Positions 29,201 to 38,262 of a stretch of 64,000 bases of DNA are shown here, one piece after another. Position 1 is the first letter of the stretch; every line of letters begins with the position of its first letter. The position numbers and the translations under genes were made by a program. The stretch is from the NCBI GenBank assembly GCA_030824515.1, contig JAVBXN010000008.1, positions 1 through 64,000 on the forward strand. The letters are read 5' to 3'. Under the pieces are notes generated by a model. It was given only the letters and a program-made list of their open reading frames with translations. It searched no databases and was not told the origin of the DNA. The stretch is from Pelobacter sp. GTDB taxonomy: Bacteria > Desulfobacterota > Desulfuromonadia > Geobacterales > Pseudopelobacteraceae.

Positions 29201-29760
29201 TGCTCGGCGACCGCCAGTCCGGCACCGTCACGGAAATCGGCTTCGAGCTCTACAACCAGATGCTGGAGGAGACCATCTGCCGCATGCGGGGCGAAGAGAT
29301 GATTGAACATGTCGAGCCGGAGATCAACCTGAAGGTGCCGGCCTTCATCCCCGAGGCCTACGTCAAGGACGCCGGACAGCGTCTGGTGATCTACAAGAAA
29401 CTGACCCAGGCCGAATGCGAGGATGATGTGCTGGATGTACAGAACGAGGTCAGCGACCGCTTCGGCAAATATCCGCTGGCAACCGCGTACCTGTTCGAGA
29501 TCATGAAGCTGCGGGTGATGCTGAAGAAGCTGCTGGTACGCCAGATAGACCACAGCGGCAAAACCGTGGTGATCTCCTTTCACCCCCGCACACCGGCCTC
29601 TCCCGACACGATCATCGGCATGATGCGCAGTGAGCCGAAGAACTATCAGTTCACTCCCGACCACAAGCTGGTCTGCACTCTGAAGGGAACTTCGTTCGAG
29701 GACGTCCTTGAAACCGCCGGAAAGGTATTGAAACGGCTGATGCCGGAAAAATCGCCGTAA
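26251..29760 (+). CDS. mfd: Transcription-repair coupling factor
   Basis: ATP-driven DNA translocase that removes stalled RNA polymerase and recruits UvrA. The N-terminal UvrB-like region (about residues 1-350), the RNA-polymerase interaction domain (HMVHIDHGIGLYRGL, about 500-520) and the superfamily 2 helicase core are all present. Walker A is GDVGYGKTEVA, and the DEAH-class box reads DEEQRFG. The TRG region follows (about 890-960). Length (1169) is slightly above E. coli. The start is uncertain: GTG 26251, ATG 26254 and ATG 26272 are in frame and none has a good ribosome site. It shares the window with uvrA. Confidence 0.95.
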   Translation: MMLTKTPMTPLIPEIIDVIAAIRRGEQRIALPGLKGSSPALTVAELLRAGLDRALVITASQEAAEEFCRELAFFSGGESQPLLFPAWDAAPFSASSPHPDISGARLDTLFRLQNGLTRITIIPVAAALQRVLAAATLNDSSCYLVTGEEFERDDLLARLVRMGYANVPLVEDRGTFAVRGGILDIFPPNMPTPVRIEFFGDIAETIRAFDPLTQRSLQVVEELVLLPSRELLLTDQVLENIAPRLKQLCDNLDIPANRRRLILEDLQNAVYFQGVDFLQPLLHPGLETIFDHAPGIPLILLDAESIRSTCQSFSEEISSGAAKALATGFAHSPAEQLYLSQTELDSLIAGRSRIELSGLHLDAHAGTTTIDIPCQDNSDLRVNVSKESSHALAPLAGTLRNWLDRGWRVLVACHQLPQAERLKQLLAPYEINCGISETGFDDELAAVHRNSVTLLLGEVSRGFRLPSSQLALVAEEELFGKRVRRRGVSEVRKKQILSSLAELKPGDHMVHIDHGIGLYRGLQHISVGGVGGDFLLLEYAGSDKLYLPVDRLGLVQRYVGPEGSQPSLDKLGGVSWEKSKGKARKNIEELAGELLEIYAKRQICEGFAFSPPDEMYREFEASFAWEETPDQLSAIQDVLADMQNSKPMDRLVCGDVGYGKTEVALRGAFKAALDGKQVGILVPTTILAQQHYETFHERLKEYPVTVEVISRFRTAKEQKDILERLKKGNIDIIIGTHRLLQKDVLFKDLGLLIIDEEQRFGVKDKERLKSFRAVVDIMTLTATPIPRTLYMSMMGIRDLSIIDTPPVDRLAVKTFVSRFSEELIREAVLRELRRGGQIFFVHNRVQTIAKRAELLAQLIPEARIAVGHGQMGEHELEKVMLGFMHGETNLLLCTTIIESGLDIPNANTLIVDHADKFGLSQLYQLRGRVGRSSQRGYTYLLIPGESAITADARERLRILQDISELGAGFRIATHDMEIRGAGDMLGDRQSGTVTEIGFELYNQMLEETICRMRGEEMIEHVEPEINLKVPAFIPEAYVKDAGQRLVIYKKLTQAECEDDVLDVQNEVSDRFGKYPLATAYLFEIMKLRVMLKKLLVRQIDHSGKTVVISFHPRTPASPDTIIGMMRSEPKNYQFTPDHKLVCTLKGTSFEDVLETAGKVLKRLMPEKSP

Positions 29761-29896
29761 ATCCCTGCTGACGGCAGCATCAGACTTGGGTCCGGGCTCC
29801 GCAACCAGGCGGAATAATCTTGCATCTGCCACCCTTTATATGCTAGTTTTTTAAAGTTTTTGATCATACTTAATCGCAATAAAAAAGGAGCGTTAC

Positions 29897-30838
29897 GTGA
29901 AAACCATTACCACCGTTAAACTGCTGACCACCGCCCTCTGCGCGGTTGCACTATTTGGCTGCAAAGGCGGCTCACCTACCGGCGAAACCGGTTCGGCCGG
30001 CAAAAAAACAGGCAAGGTCATGGCCGAAGTCAATGGCGGCACCATCACTACCGGCGACTTCGAGCGCGAGCTCAAGAATCTGCCGGAATATCTGAAGGCA
30101 ATGGCGGACACCCCCCAGGGGCGCAAGGAGATGCTGGACACGATGGTAATCCGTGAGCTAATCCTGCAGCAGGCTTCCAAAGATGGCATCGACAAGGGGC
30201 CGGAAATCGAGGAGAAACTCCAGGATCTCAAGAAACGACTGATCGTCGAGGCGTTCCTCAAGAAAAAGGTCGAGACCGAATCCAATGTATCGGATGAGGA
30301 CCTCAAAAAGTTCTACGAGCAGAACAAGGACAAGTTCAAGACCGGCGAGCAGATCAAGGCCAGCCATATCCTGGTAAAGACCGAGAAGGAAGCCAAGGAC
30401 ATCCTGGCACAGATAAAAGCCGGCGGCAATTTTGAGGAACTGGCCAAGAAGAGCTCGGTTGATTCCTCTTCAGCAAAGGGTGGCGATCTGGGGTGGTTCG
30501 GCAAGGGCAGCATGGTGCCGGCCTTCGAAAAGGCCGCCTTGGCTCTCAAGGAAGGCCAGGTATCGGATGTGGTCAAGTCTGACTTCGGATTCCACATCAT
30601 CAAGCTGACCGGTAAACGCCCCGCCGGTATTCGTCCGCTCGAAGAGGTGAAAGACCAGATCAAGGGAGCAATCATGCCGTCCAGGCAGCAGGAAGTGTTC
30701 CAGAAGATCAAGGAAGAGCTGAAAAAGACCGCCAAGGTCACCATCAAGGAAGATGTTTTGAACGAGACCGGTGGCAAACCTGGTGAGAACAAGCCTGCAG
30801 AAGCAGCCAAACCGGCCGCCGCACCTGAAAAGAAGTAA
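29897..30838 (+). CDS. Parvulin-type peptidyl-prolyl isomerase lipoprotein
   Basis: Predicted lipid-anchored periplasmic folding factor. The GTG start at 29897, with AAGGAG upstream, gives a signal peptide with lipobox LFGC (about residue 22). A SurA-N-like helical chaperone region (about 35-145) is followed by a PpiC domain (about 155-250) with ASHILVKT, GGDLGWFG and DFGFHIIKL. The C-terminus is Ala/Pro/Lys-rich. A strong hairpin separates it from a second, related isomerase gene, so expression of the second may be lower or separate. Confidence 0.88.
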   Translation: MKTITTVKLLTTALCAVALFGCKGGSPTGETGSAGKKTGKVMAEVNGGTITTGDFERELKNLPEYLKAMADTPQGRKEMLDTMVIRELILQQASKDGIDKGPEIEEKLQDLKKRLIVEAFLKKKVETESNVSDEDLKKFYEQNKDKFKTGEQIKASHILVKTEKEAKDILAQIKAGGNFEELAKKSSVDSSSAKGGDLGWFGKGSMVPAFEKAALALKEGQVSDVVKSDFGFHIIKLTGKRPAGIRPLEEVKDQIKGAIMPSRQQEVFQKIKEELKKTAKVTIKEDVLNETGGKPGENKPAEAAKPAAAPEKK

Positions 30839-30865
30839 TTTCGATTTCGAACAGGCAGCATAACC

Positions 30866-30902
30866 GAGAGGGTGGGCATCAAGTCCACCCTCCTGTTTTT
30901 TA
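30866..30902 (+). terminator. Terminator between the two isomerase genes
   Basis: Perfect stem GAGGGTGG/CCACCCTC (30868-30892) with a 9-base loop, then CTG and six or more T. It lies 18 bases before the next start codon, so it may work as a partial terminator. Confidence 0.75.
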
Positions 30903-30920
30903 AATGGAACGGATGATACT

Positions 30921-31904
30921 ATGAAGAACATTACCCTGCCCCTGCTTTTGGCAACACTGCTGCTTCTGGCGCCCGGCCATGCCAAGGCCGCCGTGATCAA
31001 CGCGATAGCGGCAATAGTAAACGATGAAGTTGTCACGCTGTACGAAGTCAACCGCGAAGCCCAACCGGTCATCAATGAGGCCGAAAAGCGGTCGACAATT
31101 GACAGTGCCACCCGCAGCCAGATCAGGCGTGTTGCGCTTGACCGACTGGTTGAGAAGAAACTTGTCGAGCAGAAGGTCCGCGAGCTGAACATCAAGGTTT
31201 CCGAGGAAGAGGTCCGGCAGGCCATCGAGGACGTCAAGAAGCAGAACAACATGCCAAACCAGGAAGCGTTGGTCTCGGCGCTCGCCAACCAGGGCCTTTC
31301 ATTTGACCAGTATCGCACCCAGCTGCAGGAACAGATCGAAAAGCTGAAACTGATCAGCATGGAGGTACGCGCCAAGATCCATGTCAGTGACACCGAGATG
31401 CGCGAATACTATGACGCCAACAGCACGAAATACACCGAGGACGAGACTTTCCGGGCCAGGCATATCTTCTTCAAAACCAGCGAAAAAGCTCCCGCTGACG
31501 AAATCAAGCGCACCATGACCACTGCGCTAATGGTGCTGGCCGAGGCCAAGAGCGGCAAGGATTTTGCCGAACTGGCCAAAAGCTATTCCGAGGACCCGGC
31601 CGCGCGCAAGGATGGCGGGGATCTGGGAACATTCAAGAAGGCTGACATGCAGGCGGAACTGGGCAATGCGATTTTGACCATGAAGCCCGGCGATGTCAGC
31701 GAGCTGGTATATACTCCGGCCGGATTCCACATCATAAAGCTTGAAGAGCGTATCAGCGGCAAACTGAAGCCCTTCGAGGGGCTTAAAAACGAGATCGAGG
31801 AAGCGATTTACCGCAAGAAATCAGAGGAGCGCTACAGCCAATGGGCCAAGGACCTGCGCGCCAAAGCGAGCGTGGAGTTGAAGGATCTGAACGGTTTGCT
31901 GTAA
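30921..31904 (+). CDS. SurA-like periplasmic peptidyl-prolyl isomerase
   Basis: Periplasmic chaperone and prolyl isomerase, probably for outer-membrane proteins. A cleavable signal peptide ends near HAKA, followed by a SurA-N domain with the typical start VINAIAAIVNDEVVT. One PpiC domain (about residues 170-275) has ARHIFFKT, GGDLGTFK and AGFHIIKLEE. E. coli SurA has two PpiC domains; this has one, as is common in delta-proteobacteria. It is the likely tandem relative of the lipoprotein isomerase upstream. A very strong terminator follows. Confidence 0.88.
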   Translation: MKNITLPLLLATLLLLAPGHAKAAVINAIAAIVNDEVVTLYEVNREAQPVINEAEKRSTIDSATRSQIRRVALDRLVEKKLVEQKVRELNIKVSEEEVRQAIEDVKKQNNMPNQEALVSALANQGLSFDQYRTQLQEQIEKLKLISMEVRAKIHVSDTEMREYYDANSTKYTEDETFRARHIFFKTSEKAPADEIKRTMTTALMVLAEAKSGKDFAELAKSYSEDPAARKDGGDLGTFKKADMQAELGNAILTMKPGDVSELVYTPAGFHIIKLEERISGKLKPFEGLKNEIEEAIYRKKSEERYSQWAKDLRAKASVELKDLNGLL

Positions 31905-31921
31905 CGGCTCTGCCAGATACG

Positions 31922-31967
31922 AACAAAAACAGCCGCTGCCCCGATCGGGACAGCGGCTGTTTTTGTT
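31922..31967. terminator. Strong bidirectional terminator
   Basis: A 17-bp perfect stem, with AACAAAAACAGCCGCTG at 31922-31938 and its complement at 31951-31967, has A-rich and T-rich ends so it can work on both strands. It lies between convergent genes. Confidence 0.92.
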
Positions 31968-31989
31968 AACAGTCATTTCAATATCCGGC

Positions 31990-32730
31990 TTAATCCCGCC
32001 GACGCAGGTGAGCCAGAAATTCATCGCAGGTAAGCTGCTTTTTGCTTACCAGGTGAGCGACTTCGCGACTCATGGCAAGTTTTTCACCGGACTTCATCTC
32101 ATCTTTCAAAAGCACGAAGATCGGCGTGTTGCTGCTGTAGGGATACAGCCTGAACTTCTCCAGCAGTTCAAATGCGGACATGTCCGGCAACATGTGGGTG
32201 CAGAAAGCCATGTATTTGGGATGGATCGAAGTGAGCGCCAGCGCTTCCTTGCCGGTATACCCCTTGACGACTTCGAATCCTATTGATTCAATCGCTTTGG
32301 ACAGCTTCTCCTCGCCGGTCCGGGACACCACCAGCGCCTGAAGATCCCAGGTTTCGGCCTCCTCGGTCAGTCCATATACCGCCAATCGCTCAAGCAGGTA
32401 TTGATCATCCACCGGGAGCATGAAAAAACCGGCCACCGGAAAGACACCTCCGACCTTGCCCATCTCACTCAAAAACACAGGCAGAACCGGGATATTGCGG
32501 GTTGCCGGAGAACCTTTTATCCTCAGCAGCAGTCCCCAGCCATCGTCGGAAAACGGCGATATATCCAGCACGATTCCAAGTGGCCGCCCCTGTTCCAGAT
32601 TGTCAAACTGTTCCTGCCGACAGCTGTAGCCGCCCGCTTCCAGGTATGACGTAAGAATAGCTGCACGCCCGTCACCGGGTTGTACACCAAGTATCCAGAG
32701 TTCCCTGCGTGGTTCGCTTTTCTGTACCAT
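31990..32730 (-). CDS. Tandem degenerate receiver-like protein
   Basis: About 246 residues with two regions that read like response-regulator receiver folds. The first (about 10-110) keeps an aspartate in IVLDISPFSDDGW. The second (about 115-235) has ALVVSRTGEEK at its start, but the phospho-acceptor position reads MAFCTHMLPDM with no aspartate in place. Acidic-pocket residues are also poor in both halves, so phosphorylation is doubtful. No DNA-binding or enzymatic domain is present. The ATG at 32730 has GGGAG upstream; a GTG at 32745 is possible. It may act by protein contacts in a signalling system. Neighbouring hldE gives no clear clue. Confidence 0.6.
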   Translation of the reverse strand: MVQKSEPRRELWILGVQPGDGRAAILTSYLEAGGYSCRQEQFDNLEQGRPLGIVLDISPFSDDGWGLLLRIKGSPATRNIPVLPVFLSEMGKVGGVFPVAGFFMLPVDDQYLLERLAVYGLTEEAETWDLQALVVSRTGEEKLSKAIESIGFEVVKGYTGKEALALTSIHPKYMAFCTHMLPDMSAFELLEKFRLYPYSSNTPIFVLLKDEMKSGEKLAMSREVAHLVSKKQLTCDEFLAHLRRRD

Positions 32731-32814
32731 GGCCGCTCCCGTCACATATCAATATTCATGGAATGCCTTCTCATACCAGAAAACAGTCCCTAAAACCAGA
32801 TTAATCAGAAGAGA

Positions 32815-34287
32815 TTATTCAATCGAATAACGTTCCAACACCTTGTCGATTATGTTGGAGGTTGATTTCCCGTCAACAAACGAAACCAGTTCCACCCTTC
32901 CGCCGTACTGTTCCACGACATCCCGGCCCACAACACCATCAAGCGAATAGTCGCCGCCCTTGACCAGTATCTGCGGCTTCAGAACCTTGATCAGCTCAAG
33001 CGGGGTATCCTCGTCAAAGATCGTGACATAATCGATGCAATACAGTGCCGCCAGGATGTGAGCCCGCTCGTCCTCGCTTATCAGGGGGCGCTTTGCCCCT
33101 TTAAGACGTCGTACCGAAGCATCGCTGTTGAGCCCCAGCACCAGCAGGTCACCCAGGCCGCGGGCCTTCTGCAGGTATTTCACATGTCCGGCATGCAAAA
33201 GGTCAAAGCAGCCGTTGGTGAAGACTACCTGCTTACCTTTGGCCTGTTCCGCGGCAATCAGCAGGGCCAGAACGTCCAGGCTCTTTATTTTCGAGTCACT
33301 GTCATGGTGGCTTAAGGCCACCACCTCGATGATTTCCTGCGGTGTAACGATCGAAGTGCCAAGCTTGCCAACTGCAATTCCGGCGGCAACGTTGGCAAGC
33401 TTCGCAGCTTCCGCCATACCGCAACCGGATGCGATGCCTACCGCCAGCGCCGCCAATACCGTATCACCGGCTCCGGAAACATCGAACACTTCACGGGCAA
33501 CTGTCGGGATATGTACCGCCTCCTCCCCCTTCGAAAAGAGCGACATCCCCTCCTCACTGCGGGTTATCAGAAGGTGCCGTAATCCAACCGTCTCCATGAT
33601 CGCGTTCGCGGCCTGTGTCAGCGATACGGCATCCCGAATCGCGATACCGGATGCCGCCTCGGCCTCCTTGCGATTGGGGGTCAGCAAAGTCGCCCCGCTG
33701 TAACGGACATAGTCGTTTCCTTTCGGATCCACCAGCACCGCTATTCCGGTTTCAGCGGCCAACGATACGATCGCGGCTATCACCGCCGGCGTCAGCACGC
33801 CCTTGCTGTAATCCGACAGCACTATCACCTTGAATTCACTGATATGGGCTGCAATCCAATCGCAGATCTGTTTTTCAAAAGCGGCAGGTAACGCCTCGCG
33901 TGATTCACGGTCTATGCGCACTATCTGCTGATTGGCCGCAACCACGCGTGTTTTGCGGCTGGTACGACGTCCGGGGTCGAGGAATATGGCATCGGTAGCC
34001 ACATTCCGCCGGCCGAACTCCTTCAGCAGCGACCAGCCGTTCTGATCGTCGCCGATCACCGAACAGACCGCTACCTGTGCCCCCAGTGCCACCAGGTTAT
34101 TTACCACGTTGCCGGCTCCACCCAGGCGCAGCTCCTCGCGCAGCACATCGACGACCTGTACCGGGGCCTCCGGAGATATGCGTTCGGCCTTGCCCCACAG
34201 GTATTCATCCAGCATCAGGTCGCCAACCACCAGGCAACGAATCTCGGCAACATGTGAAAAAAGCGATTCAACCGCTTTGCGATCCAT
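32815..34287 (-). CDS. hldE: Bifunctional heptose-7-phosphate kinase / heptose-1-phosphate adenylyltransferase
   Basis: Two steps of ADP-heptose synthesis for the LPS inner core. The N-terminal PfkB-type kinase (about residues 1-320) has GGAGNVVNNLVALGA and the catalytic DVSGAGDTV. The C-terminal nucleotidyltransferase (about 350-490) has TNGCFDLLHAGHV. Fusion of the two activities is the usual E. coli-type arrangement. GGAGGAATA precedes the ATG. It lies 29 bp after gmhA in one operon, so three of the pathway activities are together. hldD is not in the window. Confidence 0.95.
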   Translation of the reverse strand: MDRKAVESLFSHVAEIRCLVVGDLMLDEYLWGKAERISPEAPVQVVDVLREELRLGGAGNVVNNLVALGAQVAVCSVIGDDQNGWSLLKEFGRRNVATDAIFLDPGRRTSRKTRVVAANQQIVRIDRESREALPAAFEKQICDWIAAHISEFKVIVLSDYSKGVLTPAVIAAIVSLAAETGIAVLVDPKGNDYVRYSGATLLTPNRKEAEAASGIAIRDAVSLTQAANAIMETVGLRHLLITRSEEGMSLFSKGEEAVHIPTVAREVFDVSGAGDTVLAALAVGIASGCGMAEAAKLANVAAGIAVGKLGTSIVTPQEIIEVVALSHHDSDSKIKSLDVLALLIAAEQAKGKQVVFTNGCFDLLHAGHVKYLQKARGLGDLLVLGLNSDASVRRLKGAKRPLISEDERAHILAALYCIDYVTIFDEDTPLELIKVLKPQILVKGGDYSLDGVVGRDVVEQYGGRVELVSFVDGKSTSNIIDKVLERYSIE

Positions 34288-34316
34288 TATTCCTCCGATT
34301 ACACGAGATCTGTCCG

Positions 34317-34886
34317 TTAAGCGAACATGCTTCTTTCGACCAGGTCGCAGACGATATGGATGATGATTCCGTGCCCTTCCTGAATACGGGGAGTGTCATT
34401 GCTGGGAACGATCAGGGGCAGGTCGCAGAAACCCTTGATGCTACCGCCATCCTTTCCCAGCAGTCCTGCCGTGCGGCACCCCTTTTCACGGGCCAGCTCA
34501 AGAGCATTTTTCACGTTGGCTGAATTGCCGCTGGTCGAGATACCGATCACCATGTCGCCGGCTACAGCCAGAGCATCAACCTGACGCCGGAATACCAGAT
34601 CGAAACCGTAGTCGTTGCCGATGGCGGTCAGGATAGATGTATCCGTAGATAGCGCAATGGCCGGCAGGCCGCGGCGCTCCATTTTGAAGCGACCGACGAT
34701 TTCAGCGACAAAGTGCTGTGAATCAGCCGCCGAACCTCCATTCCCCATCACCAGCAGCTTTCCGCCACGCCTGAAGGTATCGACCAGCAAAATGGCAAGC
34801 TCGGCGATCGCCGGAGTCATTTCATTATCGATGCGTTCGATCAGATTGCGATGGGCCTGCAATTGAGCACTGATTTCCGGAATCAT
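34317..34886 (-). CDS. gmhA: Sedoheptulose-7-phosphate isomerase
   Basis: First enzyme of ADP-heptose synthesis, converting sedoheptulose 7-phosphate to manno-heptose 7-phosphate. It is a single SIS domain of 189 residues with GNGGSAADSQHFVAEIVGRF (about 55-75) and GISTSGNSANV (about 115). Its ATG overlaps the stop of the glycosyltransferase gene (ATGA), which indicates coupling. hldE follows. Confidence 0.94.
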   Translation of the reverse strand: MIPEISAQLQAHRNLIERIDNEMTPAIAELAILLVDTFRRGGKLLVMGNGGSAADSQHFVAEIVGRFKMERRGLPAIALSTDTSILTAIGNDYGFDLVFRRQVDALAVAGDMVIGISTSGNSANVKNALELAREKGCRTAGLLGKDGGSIKGFCDLPLIVPSNDTPRIQEGHGIIIHIVCDLVERSMFA

Positions 34887-35950
34887 TCCGGCACCTCCTT
34901 GCTTTGGGTTTGTTTTTTTGTAGATCGCTCAGAGATTGATCCCAAAAGCGTGCCGATCGGAATAGCGTTGTTTGCTCCCGGGAAGGTCACGCCATCGCAG
35001 CCGCGCACCTCCACCACCTCGGGCAAATCCTTGACAAGCGCTGCCAACCTCTTCTGCAAATCCCTTTGCGGAAAGAGCATCGACAAACCGCAGAGTTCGA
35101 TGCCGGCATGCAGACCGTTCCACCCCATGCGCCGGAAATCCGAGTACTGGCGGTTGTGCAGCAGCAGGGTAAAATGATGCCCCTGTCGGGCACCGTCCAG
35201 AATCGCTTCCACTGTGTCGCTCAATGATCCGGCTTCGGATTCCTTACCGAAATAAACGACATAGTTACGCGCAGGCCCCCAGCTGGCAAGATAGGTGATA
35301 CGGCTGCTGTTAATCATCTCGGCACGACGCGCCGCGGACCCGAACGATGCTTCTTCGCCGCAGGCCACAACCGACCGACTGGTGATAAAGGTCCGGTAGC
35401 CCTTGTCGGAGGTCCGCCGCACATACTCCCTGAGGCACCACTCTCCGCCATCCAGATGTTCATCAAAACAGCCGGTCAGAATCCGCATCTCGCCACGCAG
35501 CAGTAAAACCGAAAACGAGACCGTGCAGCTTTCCATCAACGAGCAGCCCGGAACCAATGCGGGAATAGCCGGAGCGTTCTTACCGGTAAACATAGGCGAC
35601 AGTATTCCGGCATTGACTTTTTCGGCATCGTCAAGCAGCGCAGTGAGCCAACCAGGCCCGACCATCACATGCGGACGTACGATGACGGCGAAATCGCTGT
35701 CGGAACGGGCCAGTCCCATGTTGATGGCCGGCACCAGGCCGATATTGCGTTCTGACTTGATAAACAGGCCGGCATCGCCGAGCGGCTCGGAGAACTCCTC
35801 CAGCATCAGCTCGGTCTCACGACTGCTGCCGTTATCCACGATAATCAGGCGCGCATCCGCTGAATGTTCAAGTAAGGCCGCCAGGCAGGCACGGGTCTCA
35901 AAAGGGTTATTCCAGACCGGAACGACTATGTCAACGGAGGGAGATGTCAT
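34883..35950 (-). CDS. Family 2-like glycosyltransferase
   Basis: A GT-A fold protein with VDIVVPVWNNPFETRACL near the N-terminus and LIIVDNGS following, both typical of GT2 enzymes. A DXD-like motif is not clear, so the donor and metal use are unknown. It overlaps gmhA and lies in a heptose/LPS cluster, so a role in LPS core assembly is likely. The ATG at 35950 is preferred; a TTG at 35989 would add 13 residues but has no ribosome site. About 80 bp separate it from mreB. Confidence 0.8.
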   Translation of the reverse strand: MTSPSVDIVVPVWNNPFETRACLAALLEHSADARLIIVDNGSSRETELMLEEFSEPLGDAGLFIKSERNIGLVPAINMGLARSDSDFAVIVRPHVMVGPGWLTALLDDAEKVNAGILSPMFTGKNAPAIPALVPGCSLMESCTVSFSVLLLRGEMRILTGCFDEHLDGGEWCLREYVRRTSDKGYRTFITSRSVVACGEEASFGSAARRAEMINSSRITYLASWGPARNYVVYFGKESEAGSLSDTVEAILDGARQGHHFTLLLHNRQYSDFRRMGWNGLHAGIELCGLSMLFPQRDLQKRLAALVKDLPEVVEVRGCDGVTFPGANNAIPIGTLLGSISERSTKKQTQSKEVPE

Positions 35951-36031
35951 AAGAAACCAGGGGAGAAAAATAATAACGGGGGACGACAATCGGATCGCAC
36001 CGTTTACCGTCCCCCGTGTTTTATCGCGAAA

Positions 36032-37102
<1,071 letters not shown>

Positions 37103-37182
37103 TCAGGTGGGTAAAATGGCGCAAAAGAATAGCAGAGTCGTGAGGGTTAAGCAAGCTGGAATATGCCGGGCCTGTGCCGCCG

Positions 37183-38259
37183 TCATATGGTTATTTTGAA
37201 CTCGGCGCCTCCTTCAATATTCATCGCGCTGATCACCCCGCTGAAAGACCGTTCGATGATACTGCGCGACATATGCAGCCCGATGCCGGAGCCATTCGGC
37301 TTCGAGGACACATATGCGTCGAAGATTCGATCAAGCATGTCAGCAGCGATCCCGCCGGCATTATCACGGATTCTGACCACGGCCCTTTCCTGTTCACGGG
37401 CAACTAATACCTCAACTTTCGGGTCTTCGATTTCTTTCCCCTGAAAGGCGTCACTCGCATTCTGAAGGATATTCATGAAAACCTGGGTAAGCTCATTCGG
37501 CGGACCGATCAGTCGTGAGTTTTCCTCGACATGGCTTGTAAGTGTTATCCCGCTGCGGAGATAGGAGTGCGCCACAAAGGAGAGTGCCCGTTCAACTTCG
37601 GCCGCCAATGAAAAGCAGCGGATCGGCTTGCGTGGTGAAAAGAAATTTTTGAAGTCGTCGATCGTATGGGACATGAAACTGATCAACTCCATGGAACGGG
37701 CCGTTCCCCGTTCCATGTCTTCATTTGTCAAGGGCTTGATTTTGTGGGAATACTGCATTTCCTGGATATTGAGGGCAAGATTGTTGAGCGGCTGCTTCCA
37801 CTGATGGGCAACATTACCGATCATCTCGCCCATGACCGCCTCACGGGCCTGCAACATCATCATGCGATCCTTTTCAAGATTGGCCTTGACTTCACATTCG
37901 ACACGACTGGCAAGCGTCTGATTGATTTCCTGCAGTTGGAGCTGGTTGGCGAGCAGATTTTCCCGCGACTGGATCAACTGGACAAAAAGCGGTTTGATGC
38001 GATATATGCCGATAACCATTAACAATGAAATCGACAGTCCAAGCAATTCGACCGTCATGTCGCCCCGGGTGTAGCCGTTCAAGATATGCAGCAACGCGAC
38101 AGCCCGTCGTATTCCCATTATCAGCAGTCCGCCAGCCACCAGGCTCCAGGCAGCTACCACGCCACTGAGGCGTATCAGGCGCAATGCCAGAATCGCCGCG
38201 GCAAACTGGAAGACAATCGAAAACAGCATGACGATATGAATGACATTCAATTGATCCAC
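37183..38259 (-). CDS. Membrane sensor histidine kinase
   Basis: An orphan two-component kinase of 358 residues. The first 100 residues hold three or so hydrophobic helices with almost no periplasmic domain, then a coiled coil. The H-box reads NVAHQWKQPLNNLAL, of the HisKA type with the HxWxQPL pattern. The N-box is NILQNASDAF, and the G boxes RDNAGGIAAD and SGIGLHMS are intact. It is separated by three bases from the second kinase (38263-40320), so both are co-transcribed. No response regulator is next to them. Confidence 0.86.
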   Translation of the reverse strand: MDQLNVIHIVMLFSIVFQFAAAILALRLIRLSGVVAAWSLVAGGLLIMGIRRAVALLHILNGYTRGDMTVELLGLSISLLMVIGIYRIKPLFVQLIQSRENLLANQLQLQEINQTLASRVECEVKANLEKDRMMMLQAREAVMGEMIGNVAHQWKQPLNNLALNIQEMQYSHKIKPLTNEDMERGTARSMELISFMSHTIDDFKNFFSPRKPIRCFSLAAEVERALSFVAHSYLRSGITLTSHVEENSRLIGPPNELTQVFMNILQNASDAFQGKEIEDPKVEVLVAREQERAVVRIRDNAGGIAADMLDRIFDAYVSSKPNGSGIGLHMSRSIIERSFSGVISAMNIEGGAEFKITI

Positions 38260-38262
38260 CCG

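Noticed and set aside
28183-29832. A 549-codon open frame antisense to mfd
   Set aside because: It runs opposite to an intact mfd with full motifs; long antisense frames are common in GC-rich coding sequence, and the translation shows no family pattern.
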